Positions 19,013-27,511 of a DNA stretch of 38,765 nucleotides are shown here, piece after piece. Source of the DNA: Stenoxybacter acetivorans DSM 19021 (GTDB lineage Bacteria > Pseudomonadota > Gammaproteobacteria > Burkholderiales > Neisseriaceae). The stretch lies in contig NZ_JQKE01000024.1 in NCBI RefSeq assembly GCF_000745895.1, forward strand, positions 1-38,765, given 5' to 3'. The translations under genes were made by a program, and so were the position numbers. Numbering within the stretch: the first letter of the stretch is position 1; each line of letters starts with the position of its first letter. The notes under the pieces are model-generated. The model was given only the letters and a program-made list of their open reading frames with translations, searched no databases and had not been told where the DNA came from.

Positions 19013-19810
19013 ATGAACCAGAAAGACACCGACATCATGCAAACTTTGCCTGAAAATAAAGTCAAAATCGCCATTCAACATTTGAATTTTTATTATGGTC
19101 GTTTCCATGCGCTGAAAAACATCAATATGAATATTGTTGCCAATCAAGTGACTGCCTTTATTGGTCCGTCCGGTTGCGGCAAATCCACTTTGCTGCGCAT
19201 CTTCAACCGCATGTATGACCTCTACCCCAATATGAAAGCAGAGGGTGAGGTATTGCTTGACGGTAATAATATTCTTGATAAAAGCGTGGATTTGAATTTA
19301 TTGCGCGCCAAAGTCGGCATGGTTTTTCAGAAACCGACTCCGTTTCCAATGTCAATTTACGACAACATTACTTTTGGTGTCAAACTGTATGAAAAATTAA
19401 GCCGAAGTGATTTAGATGACCGTGTGGAATGGGCGTTGAAAAAAGCAGCATTGTGGAATGAGGTGAAAGACAAATTAAAGCAATCGGGCAACTCCTTATC
19501 CGGCGGGCAGCAACAGCGTTTGTGCATCGCCCGCGCGGTTGCCAGCAAACCCGAAGTGGTGCTGTTGGACGAACCCACTTCCGCGCTTGACCCAATCTCC
19601 ACTGCGCATATTGAAGAATTGGTAACTGAGCTGAAAAAAGACTATACAATTGTGATTGTTACCCACAACATGCAGCAGGCAGCCCGTGTATCGGATTACA
19701 CCGCATATATGTATCTGGGTGAACTCATGGAAGTTGGAGAAACTACTCAGATTTTCACTAAACCCAATCGTCAGGAAACAGAGGATTACATCACTGGTAA
19801 ATTCGGGTAG
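19013..19810 (+). CDS. pstB: Phosphate ABC transporter ATPase PstB
   Basis: PstB energises phosphate uptake and, with PstSCA and PhoU, signals phosphate status to PhoR in model bacteria. Walker [11 protein letters not shown]-loop [15 protein letters not shown], signature [14 protein letters not shown] and Walker [14 protein letters not shown] are all intact. The ATG at 19013 gives 265 residues; a TTG at 19007 is possible but no better placed. The gene normally found next, phoU, is absent. A strong DUS terminator follows, then ribE. Confidence 0.97.
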   Translation: MNQKDTDIMQTLPENKVKIAIQHLNFYYGRFHALKNINMNIVANQVTAFIGPSGCGKSTLLRIFNRMYDLYPNMKAEGEVLLDGNNILDKSVDLNLLRAKVGMVFQKPTPFPMSIYDNITFGVKLYEKLSRSDLDDRVEWALKKAALWNEVKDKLKQSGNSLSGGQQQRLCIARAVASKPEVVLLDEPTSALDPISTAHIEELVTELKKDYTIVIVTHNMQQAARVSDYTAYMYLGELMEVGETTQIFTKPNRQETEDYITGKFG

Positions 19811-19835
19811 TTTGATTGTATATGCGGCAAATAAG

Positions 19836-19870
19836 AAAAGGCTGCCTGAATTGATTCAGGCAGCCTTTTT
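19836..19870 (+). terminator. Terminator of pstSCAB
   Basis: AAAAGGCTGCCTGAA (19836-19850) pairs with TTCAGGCAGCCTTTT (19855-19869) around a four-base loop and is followed by further T's. Both arms contain perfect DUS copies. It begins 25 bases after the pstB stop. Confidence 0.9.
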
Positions 19871-19873
19871 AAA

Positions 19874-20119
19874 TTAATCATGCAGCTGTGTTTTAAGAAA
19901 CACGCAATATTGCGCTTCATCATGGCGGCTGATACAGTATCGGCATTTTTGGGCAGCCTTAATCGGTTTTTCAGACAGTTTGATGTGTTGCCCTGAAAGA
20001 TAAACGGTTGTGATTGCGGGAAATGATTTTGCTCAGTCAATCGGAAACGGTTTATTGTGCCGCAAAGTCAAGACTTCTGAATGATTTTGTTGTTGAACCA
20101 ATTTTTGGAGTTGAGCCAT
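19874..20119 (-). pseudogene. Small minus-strand ORF with an in-frame TGA
   Basis: From the ATG at 20119 the frame reads 28 codons, starting [11 protein letters not shown] and ending HNKPFPID. A TGA follows at 20035-20033, and the same frame then continues for 52 sense codons to a TAA at 19876-19874. The second half is Cys-rich (KCRYCISRHDEAQYC) and looks protein-like. The 5' end overlaps the ribE start on the other strand. It could be a gene interrupted by a nonsense mutation, or a chance frame. I do not recognise a family. A selenocysteine reading has no support, as no SECIS-like hairpin is evident just after the TGA. Confidence 0.3.
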
Positions 20120-20726
20120 GTTTACCGGTATTGTGCAGGGTGTGGGTGAAATTGTTGATATTGAAGAAAAATCACAGTTCCGTACACATCGGGTCAGGCT
20201 GCCTGAAAATGCTGCCAATGGCTTGGTAATTGGTGCGTCAGTGGCAAATAATGGTTGTTGCTTAACCATCACACAAATTCAAGGCGATGTGGTTTCCTTT
20301 GATTTAATGGCAGAAACGTTGGCAAAAACCAATTTAGGCGCATTGAAAGCGGGAGAAAAGGTAAACATTGAGCGCGCTGCGCGTTTTGGTGATGAAATCG
20401 GCGGGCATATGATGAGCGGTCATATTATCACCACCACTGAAATTACCCGAATTGATACCGACAGCAATAATCGTACATTGTGGTTCAGGCTACCTGAAAG
20501 CATTAAACCCTATATTTTGACTAAAGGTTTTGTGGGGTTGGACGGTTGTAGTTTGACAATAGGCGAGGTAACCGAAACTGAATTTAATGTGCATCTGATT
20601 CCGGAAACGCTGAACCGTACTTTATTCGGACAACGTCAAACAGGCGGCATTATCAATGTGGAAATCGACGCTCAGACTCAAGCAGTAGTGGACACGGTGC
20701 GGCGAGTGCTGGCAGTACAGTCATAA
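20118..20726 (+). CDS. ribE: Riboflavin synthase, alpha chain
   Basis: The enzyme makes riboflavin and a pyrimidinedione from two molecules of 6,7-dimethyl-8-ribityllumazine. The 202 residues show the two repeated lumazine-binding barrels. The first opens with the hallmark [10 protein letters not shown] and has NGCCLTI and GGHMMSGHI; the second has LDGCSLTI...[13 protein letters not shown]. The ribosome-binding site TTGGAG is seven to eight bases before the ATG. No FMN riboswitch was seen in the 250 bases upstream. Two DUS-like sequences fall in the gene (20196-20207, perfect, and near 20486), each encoding RLPE. It stands alone, apart from other rib genes. Confidence 0.96.
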   Translation: MFTGIVQGVGEIVDIEEKSQFRTHRVRLPENAANGLVIGASVANNGCCLTITQIQGDVVSFDLMAETLAKTNLGALKAGEKVNIERAARFGDEIGGHMMSGHIITTTEITRIDTDSNNRTLWFRLPESIKPYILTKGFVGLDGCSLTIGEVTETEFNVHLIPETLNRTLFGQRQTGGIINVEIDAQTQAVVDTVRRVLAVQS

Positions 20727-20950
20727 AGTCGGGATTGGGTGGCGTTTGGTGGAATGTCCACAAACCCTAGCATCGCGCCGTTCACCCTCTCATTTCAAAT
20801 ATTGGATTGCTACTGCAATCAGCGACAGGCAACGGTTGAACAAATAATCGTAATGTCTATAATCAGTTATATCAATCTTATCGGTTTCGTAGTGGCGAAT
20901 TCTAAATTCGTTCCCAAAGACGGTTAAAGTGTAAAAATTACCCGCGTTGT
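20727..20950. other. Gene-free stretch after ribE
   Basis: These 224 bases hold no convincing ORF, hairpin or known repeat. They may be flanking or internal debris of the decayed IS that follows at 20951-21230. Confidence 0.5.
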
Positions 20951-21230
20951 TTACATTTTTTCATCAGAATAAAAATATTTCTCCAAAACCTCATACGGCG
21001 TTTCGCCGTTAAGTGATTTGTGCGACCTTCACAGCATTATAGTAATTGATGAAGCGGTTTAATGCTAATTTCCGATGTTCACAGTCTTTAAACCGCTCTT
21101 TGCGTACTTGCTTAAAGCGGGTATTGATGCTGTTTTTAGGTGCGAATACTTTTGTATTTGGACGTAAAAACAAAGCAATATAAAACAGATACTCTGATTT
21201 TATCTTTATCGCTCTTGCCGGTTTTTGCAA
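20951..21230 (-). pseudogene. C-terminal remnant of an IS transposase (rve/IS481 or IS3 type)
   Basis: The minus strand reads RFKDCEHRKLALNRFINYYNA in one frame (21009-21230). After a one-base shift it continues SHKSLNGETPYEVLEKYF and stops at 20951. Together this is the familiar tail of integrase-type transposases (YN..R.H.SL.G.TP.E). The upstream part of the ORF is degenerate and lacks the DDE core. No terminal repeats were identified. It lies just after the msbA stop on the same strand, so it cannot make an active enzyme. Confidence 0.75.
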
Positions 21231-21236
21231 TGATTT

Positions 21237-22985
21237 TTATTCATTGAACTGCATTTCATATAAATGCGCGTAGCGTCCTTTTTTTGCCAATAAAGTTTGA
21301 TGTGTGCCTTGTTCCACAATTTGTCCCTCGTGCATGACCACAATGGTATCTGCTTGCTCTACGGTGGATAAGCGGTGTGCAATCACAATGGTGGTGCGGT
21401 TTTGCATCAGAGTTTCTAAAGCTGCCTGAACTTGGCGTTCGGATTCAGTGTCCAGTGCGCTGGTGGCTTCGTCCAAAATTAAAATCGGTGCGTCTTTGAG
21501 CAGGGCACGGGCGATGGCGATGCGCTGGCGTTGTCCGCCCGATAATTTTAAGCCGTGTTCACCGATGTGGGTGTGCAAGCCTTCAGGCAGCTTTTCGATA
21601 AAATCCCAAGCGTTGGCGGCGCGGGCGGCGGCGATAATGGTGGCTTCATCGGTGTCGGTACGGCCATAGGCGATGTTGTTGGCAATGCTGTCGTTAAACA
21701 GCACGACATCTTGGCTGACCAATGCCATGCGTTCACGCAGATGATTCAGTGTGTAATCTTGGATATTTTTTCCGGCGATGCACAATTCACCGGCGGTTAC
21801 GTCAAAAAAGCGCGGAATGAGGTTGGCTGTCGTGGTTTTACCGCAACCGGACGCGCCCACCAAGGCAACCATACTGCCTTGTTTTATGGTGAGATTAAAG
21901 TCGTTTACGGCATTTTTTTCGGTGCCGGGATAGCGGTAAACCACGTTTTTAAATTCAATATCGCCGATGTTTTCAGGCAGCCTGTTGCTGCCTTTATCAA
22001 CTTCCGGTGATAAATCCAGAAAACTGAATACGCTGTGGGCGGCTGCCAAGCCGTTTTGCAGCGTGGACATAACACCGGTCATGCGCTTAATTGGGTCGAA
22101 CATCATGATCATGGCAGATAAAAATGACATGAAATCTCCGGCAGTAAATCCCGAGTGTGCGGCTCGGCGGGCGGCAAACCACAAGACACACGCTAAAGAA
22201 ATGGCAATCAGCAGTTGCGTAACTGCGCTGCTGATTGCGTTGGCAGAAGCTTGTTTGATGATGTTGCGGCGCAAGCCGTTGGCATATCGGTTTAAGCGAG
22301 ATTGCTCGTATTCCTGTCCGCCGTACACGCGAATAACGCGCACGCCGTCTATGGCTTCAGACAATACTTGTACCACTTCACCCATGGCCTGCTGATTTTG
22401 GTGCGATAAGCCGCGCAGGCGTTTGCTGATTTTGCGCACACACCAAGCAATCAGGGGAAAGGTAATAAAGGTAAATAAGGTGAGCTGCCAGTCTAAATAA
22501 AATAATAAGCCGAGCAAACCCAATACCGAAACGCCGTCTTTTGCCAACACGGTGATGACATTAAAGCCGGCATTGGTGATGTTGTTGGCATCGTTGGTAA
22601 TTCGGCTCATCACGCGTCCGCGGCTGTTTTCGTTGAAATAGCCAACGGGCAGGGACAGCAATCGGGTGAATAATTCTGAGCGCAACTGCCAAACTAAGGT
22701 GGAAGACAGATAACTGGTGGTGTATTCGTTGATGTAGTTTGCTGAGCCGCGCACGATAAATAAAAACACAACCGCCATGGGAATCCATTGCATTGATGCC
22801 ATGTTTTTTTCAACAAAACCTTCGTTAATTAACGGTTTTATCAAATAGGCAAATGCAGGACCGGTTGCCGCAACCACGATCATGGCGATTACGGATACGG
22901 CAAAATACCGCCAAAGCCCGTGTAAATACGGCAAGATGCGTTTGTATAGTGTCCAAGTGGATTCTGTTTGTTGCATTGTTGTCAT
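21237..22985 (-). CDS. msbA: Lipid A export ATP-binding/permease MsbA
   Basis: MsbA flips core-lipid A across the inner membrane. I start it at the ATG at 22985 (MTTMQQ), giving 582 residues, the same as E. coli. The TTG at 23018 lies in the loop of a leader hairpin. Six membrane helices (about 25-300) carry the typical MSRITNDANN and VLSEAIDGVRVIRVYGGQ. The ATPase domain has Walker A GASGCGKTT, signature LSGGQRQRIAIARAL, Walker B ILILDEATSALD and H-loop IVIAHRLSTVE. Walker A has Cys and Thr where most MsbA proteins have Ser. No lpxK follows. Confidence 0.95.
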   Translation of the reverse strand: MTTMQQTESTWTLYKRILPYLHGLWRYFAVSVIAMIVVAATGPAFAYLIKPLINEGFVEKNMASMQWIPMAVVFLFIVRGSANYINEYTTSYLSSTLVWQLRSELFTRLLSLPVGYFNENSRGRVMSRITNDANNITNAGFNVITVLAKDGVSVLGLLGLLFYLDWQLTLFTFITFPLIAWCVRKISKRLRGLSHQNQQAMGEVVQVLSEAIDGVRVIRVYGGQEYEQSRLNRYANGLRRNIIKQASANAISSAVTQLLIAISLACVLWFAARRAAHSGFTAGDFMSFLSAMIMMFDPIKRMTGVMSTLQNGLAAAHSVFSFLDLSPEVDKGSNRLPENIGDIEFKNVVYRYPGTEKNAVNDFNLTIKQGSMVALVGASGCGKTTTANLIPRFFDVTAGELCIAGKNIQDYTLNHLRERMALVSQDVVLFNDSIANNIAYGRTDTDEATIIAAARAANAWDFIEKLPEGLHTHIGEHGLKLSGGQRQRIAIARALLKDAPILILDEATSALDTESERQVQAALETLMQNRTTIVIAHRLSTVEQADTIVVMHEGQIVEQGTHQTLLAKKGRYAHLYEMQFNE

Positions 22986-23004
22986 GGGTGGCTCACAAAC
23001 GATG

Positions 23005-23043
23005 AATCGCCCTGCCAATTAAAATCAAGCCAGCAGGGCGATT
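23005..23043. promoter_or_regulatory. Hairpin between the M23 peptidase gene and msbA
   Basis: AATCGCCCTGC (23005-23015) pairs perfectly with GCAGGGCGATT (23033-23043) around 17 bases. It lies 20 bases before the msbA start. There is no clear U-run on the minus strand, so it may be a weak terminator or a leader structure. Confidence 0.55.
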
Positions 23044-23106
23044 TCAAGGGAAAACTTAAATACTGGAATGCAGGTGTGTGCTAATTTGCGGCTTAATTTG
23101 AAGATT

Positions 23107-24540
23107 TCAATCTAACTGCGCTATTGTCGTATGCAGGTTACGCACTGAAGCGAGAATACCATTTAAACGACCTTGCTCTTGTTTGAATTCAGCCAATTCG
23201 GTTTTACTCAATTTTTTACTGGGCAAAGCCACGCTGGTGGGATTAACCGGCTGACCGTTGATGCGTACTTCATAGTGCAGATGCGGTCCTGTGGAGCGTC
23301 CTGTAGAGCCGACGTAGCCGATAATGTCTCCCGCTTTAACACGGCTGCCGGGTGAGAAATCCCCAAATGCACTCATGTGTCCGTATAAGGTTTCCATATT
23401 GGTGTTATGACGAATAACCACGGCATAGCCGTAGCCGCCTTTTGCGCCCATTTCCGCAATCACGCCGTCAGATGGTGCGTGAATGGGTGTGCCGCTTGGT
23501 GCGGCATAATCAATGCCGGTGTGCATGCGAATGGTGTGTAAAATTGGGTGATAGCGAGTGCCGAAAGACGAAGAGATGCGGGCATTCGATACCGGTTGAA
23601 TATCAAAACCTTTGCGTAAAGGGCTGCCTTTGGCATCGTAGTATTGACCGTTGCCGTCGTTGTCTTCCTCAAAATAATAGGCTTGATAAAGCTGGTTTCC
23701 TTGGCTGATTTCCACACCCAAAATATCATCGGTTGCCAATTCCTGACCTCGGTAATACAGGCTGTTGTAAAGCAAACGTATGGTATCACCGCTTTTGAGG
23801 GTGTTTAAATCAAGTTTGTCTTTAAACATTTCACTGAGTGATTCGCGTATTTCCACCGGTACATTCGCTTGCGCCAGCGCGCCGCGTGCCGATGTTTTGA
23901 CCACAACGGCTTTGAATGTGGGCAAGGTGTCGGCATCCAGTTCGCCCACGTCTGCCGTCCATGTGTCGGCAATTTTCTTCAAGGCAATCAGGTGTTTTTC
24001 GCCGTTGTCGTCATCATTAAAGAATTGAATGTCGGTTAAACTGCCGTCTTTGTCCACGCGCACGCCGAAAGTTTGGCTCGGCTGTAATTGCAGCATTTTT
24101 TTGTTGATGGGCGATTCTTTTAATACGTTTTGAATTTCACGCTCGCTCACGCCCAAGCGTTTTAACACCAAAGTTAAATTATCGCCGTGGCGCACCACTT
24201 CATCGTGCCAATAGCTGTTGCTTTGCGGCGGTTCGGTGATGGTGATGGGGGGCAAGGCTTCAACCACGATTTGTGCGGCATGTTTTGTACGGGCAGGATC
24301 TTGCCCACTGATGGCATATGCTGCCATTACGCTGGAAATGGGTAAGCCAATCAAAACCGCCGCCCAGCGCAAAGGAATGCGGCGTATGGCAACGAACCAT
24401 TTTGCGGCGGGTGTGTTGCGGTTGGGATAGGCGGCGCGGCGCAATAAGGCTTTAATTTGCCGATTTTCAACAAATTGCCGATATTGAACGATGACGCGGT
24501 TCAGATATTTTTTTGCAGCGGACAAAATAGTTAGTTTCAT
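23107..24540 (-). CDS. mepM: M23 peptidase, murein DD-endopeptidase (MepM-like)
   Basis: The protein probably cuts peptidoglycan cross-links to allow wall growth. From the ATG at 24540 it has 477 residues. A membrane anchor lies near residue 60 (WAAVLIGLPISSVMAAYAI), followed by a LysM-like/OapA-type region (VVRHGDNLTLVLKRLGVSEREIQNVL). The LytM domain has zinc-site residues in MHTGIDYAAPSGTP (HxxxD), YGHMSAF and HLHYEVRING. All metal ligands are present, so it should be active, unlike EnvC-type activators. An ATG at 24570 is also in frame, but a TATAAT overlaps it, which makes the downstream start more likely. Neisseria has a similar enzyme (Mpg/NMB0315). Confidence 0.9.
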   Translation of the reverse strand: MKLTILSAAKKYLNRVIVQYRQFVENRQIKALLRRAAYPNRNTPAAKWFVAIRRIPLRWAAVLIGLPISSVMAAYAISGQDPARTKHAAQIVVEALPPITITEPPQSNSYWHDEVVRHGDNLTLVLKRLGVSEREIQNVLKESPINKKMLQLQPSQTFGVRVDKDGSLTDIQFFNDDDNGEKHLIALKKIADTWTADVGELDADTLPTFKAVVVKTSARGALAQANVPVEIRESLSEMFKDKLDLNTLKSGDTIRLLYNSLYYRGQELATDDILGVEISQGNQLYQAYYFEEDNDGNGQYYDAKGSPLRKGFDIQPVSNARISSSFGTRYHPILHTIRMHTGIDYAAPSGTPIHAPSDGVIAEMGAKGGYGYAVVIRHNTNMETLYGHMSAFGDFSPGSRVKAGDIIGYVGSTGRSTGPHLHYEVRINGQPVNPTSVALPSKKLSKTELAEFKQEQGRLNGILASVRNLHTTIAQLD

Positions 24541-24681
24541 GGCAAGGGACTTGAAAATCAATTTTTTCATTATAAAACATCAATGTATTTTAATTAAGCA
24601 GTTTGCACTTTATTTACTGTTTATTTACTGTTTTTTTGAATGGAATACAAAGAGGGATTGCGCAGAAAATGGGTTTTATTC

Positions 24682-24693
24682 AGGCTGCCTGAA
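24682..24693 (+). repeat. DNA uptake sequence
   Basis: A perfect AGGCTGCCTGAA in the gap between psd and mepM, extended to TTCAGGCTGCCTGAA. Confidence 0.85.
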
Positions 24694-24734
24694 GTTGCTT
24701 AAAAAGGGGATTGATCATGTTATGCACAGTTATC

Positions 24735-24774
24735 GCAAAGAAACGAAATTGGTTTAACAGCTTCATTTCTTTGC
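24735..24774. terminator. Possible weak terminator after psd
   Basis: GCAAAGAAA (24735-24743) pairs with TTTCTTTGC (24766-24774), and inner GAA/TTC can extend the stem. It lies just beyond the psd stop, with no U-run, so it is a weak candidate. Confidence 0.3.
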
Positions 24775-24797
24775 AATAGATTAAACTGAAACATCAA

Positions 24798-25589
24798 TTA
24801 CTTGGCGGCTTCATTGCTTTCCGCGCCAATGTGTTCTGCCGCTTTTTGAGCCAATTGCGCGGCGGCAATGATGTCATCATTATTCGGAAGTGCCGTTGCC
24901 AAGGCGGTATCGGTATTTTCCGGTGTATCTTCATTTTGCTTGTCTGCAAAATAAGCCAAAACGCTTGTGGCAGCTTGTACTTTATCGCCGATGCTGACAA
25001 CAGGTGTGCTGCTCGGAGGCAGATACAAATCCACTCGTGAGCCGAAACGGATAAAGCCGTAGCGGTCGCCGCGACTTAACACATCACCGATTTTGACGTA
25101 ACACAAAATACGCCGCGCCACCAAACCGGCAACCTGAACAAAGGTAATATCGTGTCCGGCTTTGGTGCGCGCCAAAACGGCATTACGCTCATTTTGAACA
25201 CTGGCTTTGTCTAAAGCGGCATTCAAAAAACTGCCGTGAAAATATTCCACCCGCTCTACCGTACCGTCAATGGGGCTGCGGTTGGAATGTACGTTAAAAA
25301 CATTCATAAACACACTGATTTTGAGTGCATCGGCATTGTCGCGATAAGGATCGGCCGTTTTTTCAATAACAACGATACGTCCGTCGGCAGGGCTTAATAT
25401 GGCGTTGGTATCTGCGGGCGTGTCCCGTGCAGGGTCGCGGAAAAACTGCACCACAAAGAGGCTGATTATCCAAAAAGGCAAAGACCACCAGCCGCCGCAA
25501 AAACTGATGAGCAAACTCACAATCAGACTGATGATAATAAAAGGCCAGCCTTCACGGGCAATAATGGGGTGGGGATAAAAACGAGACAC
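24798..25589 (-). CDS. psd: Phosphatidylserine decarboxylase
   Basis: Psd makes phosphatidylethanolamine from phosphatidylserine at the inner membrane. The start is a GTG at 25589, seven bases after AGGAG, giving [17 protein letters not shown], which matches the neisserial N-terminus. The 263 residues belong to the short class. Two membrane segments lie near 18-45; PADGRIVV and [13 protein letters not shown] are conserved. The self-cleavage site is in RFGSRVDLY, where the serine becomes the pyruvoyl group. The last 50 residues are an Ala/Glu-rich tail beyond the catalytic core. It is divergent from the hydrolase gene at 25741. Confidence 0.95.
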   Translation of the reverse strand: MSRFYPHPIIAREGWPFIIISLIVSLLISFCGGWWSLPFWIISLFVVQFFRDPARDTPADTNAILSPADGRIVVIEKTADPYRDNADALKISVFMNVFNVHSNRSPIDGTVERVEYFHGSFLNAALDKASVQNERNAVLARTKAGHDITFVQVAGLVARRILCYVKIGDVLSRGDRYGFIRFGSRVDLYLPPSSTPVVSIGDKVQAATSVLAYFADKQNEDTPENTDTALATALPNNDDIIAAAQLAQKAAEHIGAESNEAAK

Positions 25590-25632
25590 AATCACACTCC
25601 TGAAAAATAGACACACGCGCTGCGTGAAATAT

Positions 25633-25697
25633 TTGACATTATAACGTACTCCTTATAAAAGACGTTTAAAACACTTATTTCCGATATTCAGTATAAT
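25633..25697 (+). promoter_or_regulatory. Candidate promoters for the isochorismatase-family gene
   Basis: A TTGACA at about 25633 is followed after 15 bases by TATAAA, and a separate TATAAT lies at 25692-25697. Either could serve the gene starting at 25741. The spacing of the first pair is short. Confidence 0.4.
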
Positions 25698-25740
25698 TAA
25701 AAAACACAGACCAAAATCATCAAGATGAAGATAGATAGAA

Positions 25741-26292
25741 ATGAACAAAAATAAGAAAAAAGCACTGTTGTTAGTAGATATTCAGAACGATTATTTCCCC
25801 GGCGGAAGAAATCCGCTTTATCGTGCAGAAGAAGCTGCTTTGAATGCGCAGCAGATACTCATGTTTTTTCGGCAGAAAGAACAGCCGATATTTCACGTTC
25901 AACACATCAGTTTGCAGGAAAATGCTGCATTTTTTCTGCCCAACACAGACGGTTGCTTAATTCACAAAAGTGTGCTGCCGGATGGCAACGAAAGTGTCGT
26001 CATCAAACACACACCCGACAGTTTTTTCCAAACTAATTTGCAGGAAAAGCTGGTGTTGAACGAGATTGATGAGCTGGTAATCTGTGGAATGATGAGTCAT
26101 ATGTGCATTGATACGACAGTTCGTTCTGCAAAACGGCTTGGGTATGTTGTTACCGTTATTGCCGATGCCTGTACAACAAGAGACTTAATTTACGGCGGTG
26201 AAACAATTCAGGCAGAAACAGTGCATCGTACATTCATGGCAGCGTTGAACGGAACATTTGCAAAAGTGATTGATGTGTCAGAATTGAACTGA
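25741..26292 (+). CDS. Isochorismatase-family cysteine hydrolase
   Basis: The fold covers nicotinamidases, isochorismatases and related amidohydrolases. The catalytic triad is visible: D13 in LLVDIQNDYF, K89 in VVIKHTPDSF and C122 in GMMSHMCIDTTVRSA. A cis-peptide-type motif precedes the cysteine. The 183 residues are compact and cytosolic, with no signal. The SHMC(I/V)DTTVR pattern is common in cysteine hydrolases of unknown substrate. Nicotinamidase is less likely because its metal-binding DxHxxxH motif is not seen. It stands alone between psd (divergent) and the PCMT-like gene. Confidence 0.88.
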   Translation: MNKNKKKALLLVDIQNDYFPGGRNPLYRAEEAALNAQQILMFFRQKEQPIFHVQHISLQENAAFFLPNTDGCLIHKSVLPDGNESVVIKHTPDSFFQTNLQEKLVLNEIDELVICGMMSHMCIDTTVRSAKRLGYVVTVIADACTTRDLIYGGETIQAETVHRTFMAALNGTFAKVIDVSELN

Positions 26293-26598
26293 TATTTAAT
26301 ACCACAAATATTGTTACCGTGTTCTGTACAAGCAGAATCAGATTTTCTGAATTGGAAGAAAAAATTCTGAAATGCTGAATAAACGGTAACAGGCACATGA
26401 ATTTAAGAAGACACATGCTTCTATCTGTTTAAAAAAACGCTTGCGGCGATTTTGAGAAATCGCGGTTGAGAGGACTGTGTTAAGTAGCGGTAAAAGGCTT
26501 ATAATGCAAACTCTGTTTTCAGGCAGCCTGAATGTTTTGTTGTCTGTTTTCGTTGTTTTGTCGGCGTTGAGACGCCGCTGTTCGTTTTCGGAGTAAAC
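26293..26598. promoter_or_regulatory. Gap before the PCMT-like gene
   Basis: A 306-base stretch. It contains a TATAAT at 26500-26505 (possible -10, poor -35) and a DUS at 26518-26529. No supported ORF or RNA gene. Confidence 0.4.
26518..26529 (-). repeat. DNA uptake sequence
   Basis: A perfect reverse-strand AGGCTGCCTGAA within TTCAGGCAGCCTGAA, about 12 bases after a TATAAT. It would lie in the 5' leader of the next gene. Confidence 0.85.
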
Positions 26599-27255
26599 AT
26601 GGATTTCACTACTGCGCGTTTCAATATGGTTGAGCAGCAAATTCGCCCTTGGGACGTTTTGAATTTTGATTTATTAGACGTGTTAAGCGAAATACCGCGT
26701 GAACGATTTGTTCAGGAAAATCAAAAGGGGTTTGCTTATGCCGATGCCGAATTGCCTTTACCGAACGGCGGTTTTATGTTAGAACCGAAAATGACGGCGC
26801 GGTTGATTCAGGCTTTGGATTTGAAGGCGAATGACAGTGTTTTGGAAATTGGCACGGGTTCAGGCTATGCCACAGCCGTTTTGGCGAAAATGGCGGGTAA
26901 AGTATTAACGATAGACAGCGATGCCGCGCAGCAAAACCGTGCCAAAGCTGTGTTGGACGTGCTGGATTTTTCAAATATTGCTTATCAAACAGGCGATGGC
27001 TTGGTTGATGTCAAAAATGATTCATTGTTCAATGCGATTTATCTCGGCGGCTCGGTCCCCGTTTTGCCGGATAATGTATCGGAATTACTGACTGACGGCG
27101 GTCGTTTGGTAGCGGTGGTGGGCGAAGCTCCGGTGATGAAAGCCGTGATAATTACCCGTAAAGACGGTCAATTTGAAGAAAAAACCCTGTTTGAAACGGT
27201 GGTGCCGAGCTTAAAAAGCACGGCAGCAACAAAACCGTCTTCTTTCCAATTTTGA
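26599..27255 (+). CDS. Protein-L-isoaspartate O-methyltransferase family protein
   Basis: PCMT enzymes methylate isoaspartyl residues to start repair of damaged proteins. The 218 residues have the family's N-terminal MVEQQIRP...RERFV and the SAM motif I VLEIGTGSGYATAVLAKM at about 81-98, with post-I VLTIDSD. The typical active-site segment with Ser/Thr near residue 60 is changed to LPNGGFMLEPKMTARLIQ, as in the divergent PCMT group common in beta-proteobacteria. Activity on isoaspartate is therefore less certain. It is preceded by GGAG and has no terminator directly after it. Confidence 0.85.
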   Translation: MDFTTARFNMVEQQIRPWDVLNFDLLDVLSEIPRERFVQENQKGFAYADAELPLPNGGFMLEPKMTARLIQALDLKANDSVLEIGTGSGYATAVLAKMAGKVLTIDSDAAQQNRAKAVLDVLDFSNIAYQTGDGLVDVKNDSLFNAIYLGGSVPVLPDNVSELLTDGGRLVAVVGEAPVMKAVIITRKDGQFEEKTLFETVVPSLKSTAATKPSSFQF

Positions 27256-27511
27256 TTTTTCAGTACAGACGTTCAGTACCAAAGAAAATCAGCAGTATTA
27301 CCCTGCGGGCGGACAATTAAAACATACGGTGCGGTCATATTAATATGACCGCGCCTTTATCAATTAATCTGCCGTTAAAATAAATTGCCGTGTTTACGCT
27401 TATTATCACGGGTGTTTGATAACAGGCTGCTTGAAAATAAATTTAACATTATTATTGTGTTACATGGTTGATTTCTATATTAAATAAGCAGGTTGTGGTG
27501 AAGGATGCGGC
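27256..27511. other. Gap between the PCMT-like gene and pdxJ
   Basis: This convergent gap of 256 bases contains the palindrome at 27331-27352 and a degenerate DUS (AGGCTGCTTGAA near 27424). No ORF is supported. Confidence 0.5.
27328..27355. terminator. Perfect 22-bp palindrome, possible bidirectional terminator
   Basis: GCGGTCATATT and its exact complement meet at 27331-27352. Flanking GG and CC, with a T-G pair, extend the match to 28 bases. It sits between two convergent genes, which fits a shared terminator, but only CTTTAT follows. A protein-binding site is the alternative. Confidence 0.5.

Noticed and set aside
20033-20035. Selenocysteine reading of the TGA in the small ORF
   Set aside because: No SECIS-like hairpin directly after the TGA, no selenoprotein family and no sel genes in the window.
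19871-20117. Possible FMN riboswitch before ribE
   Set aside because: I looked for the conserved AGGG...GAUUC-type core elements and did not see them; the gap contains only the tentative minus-strand ORF.
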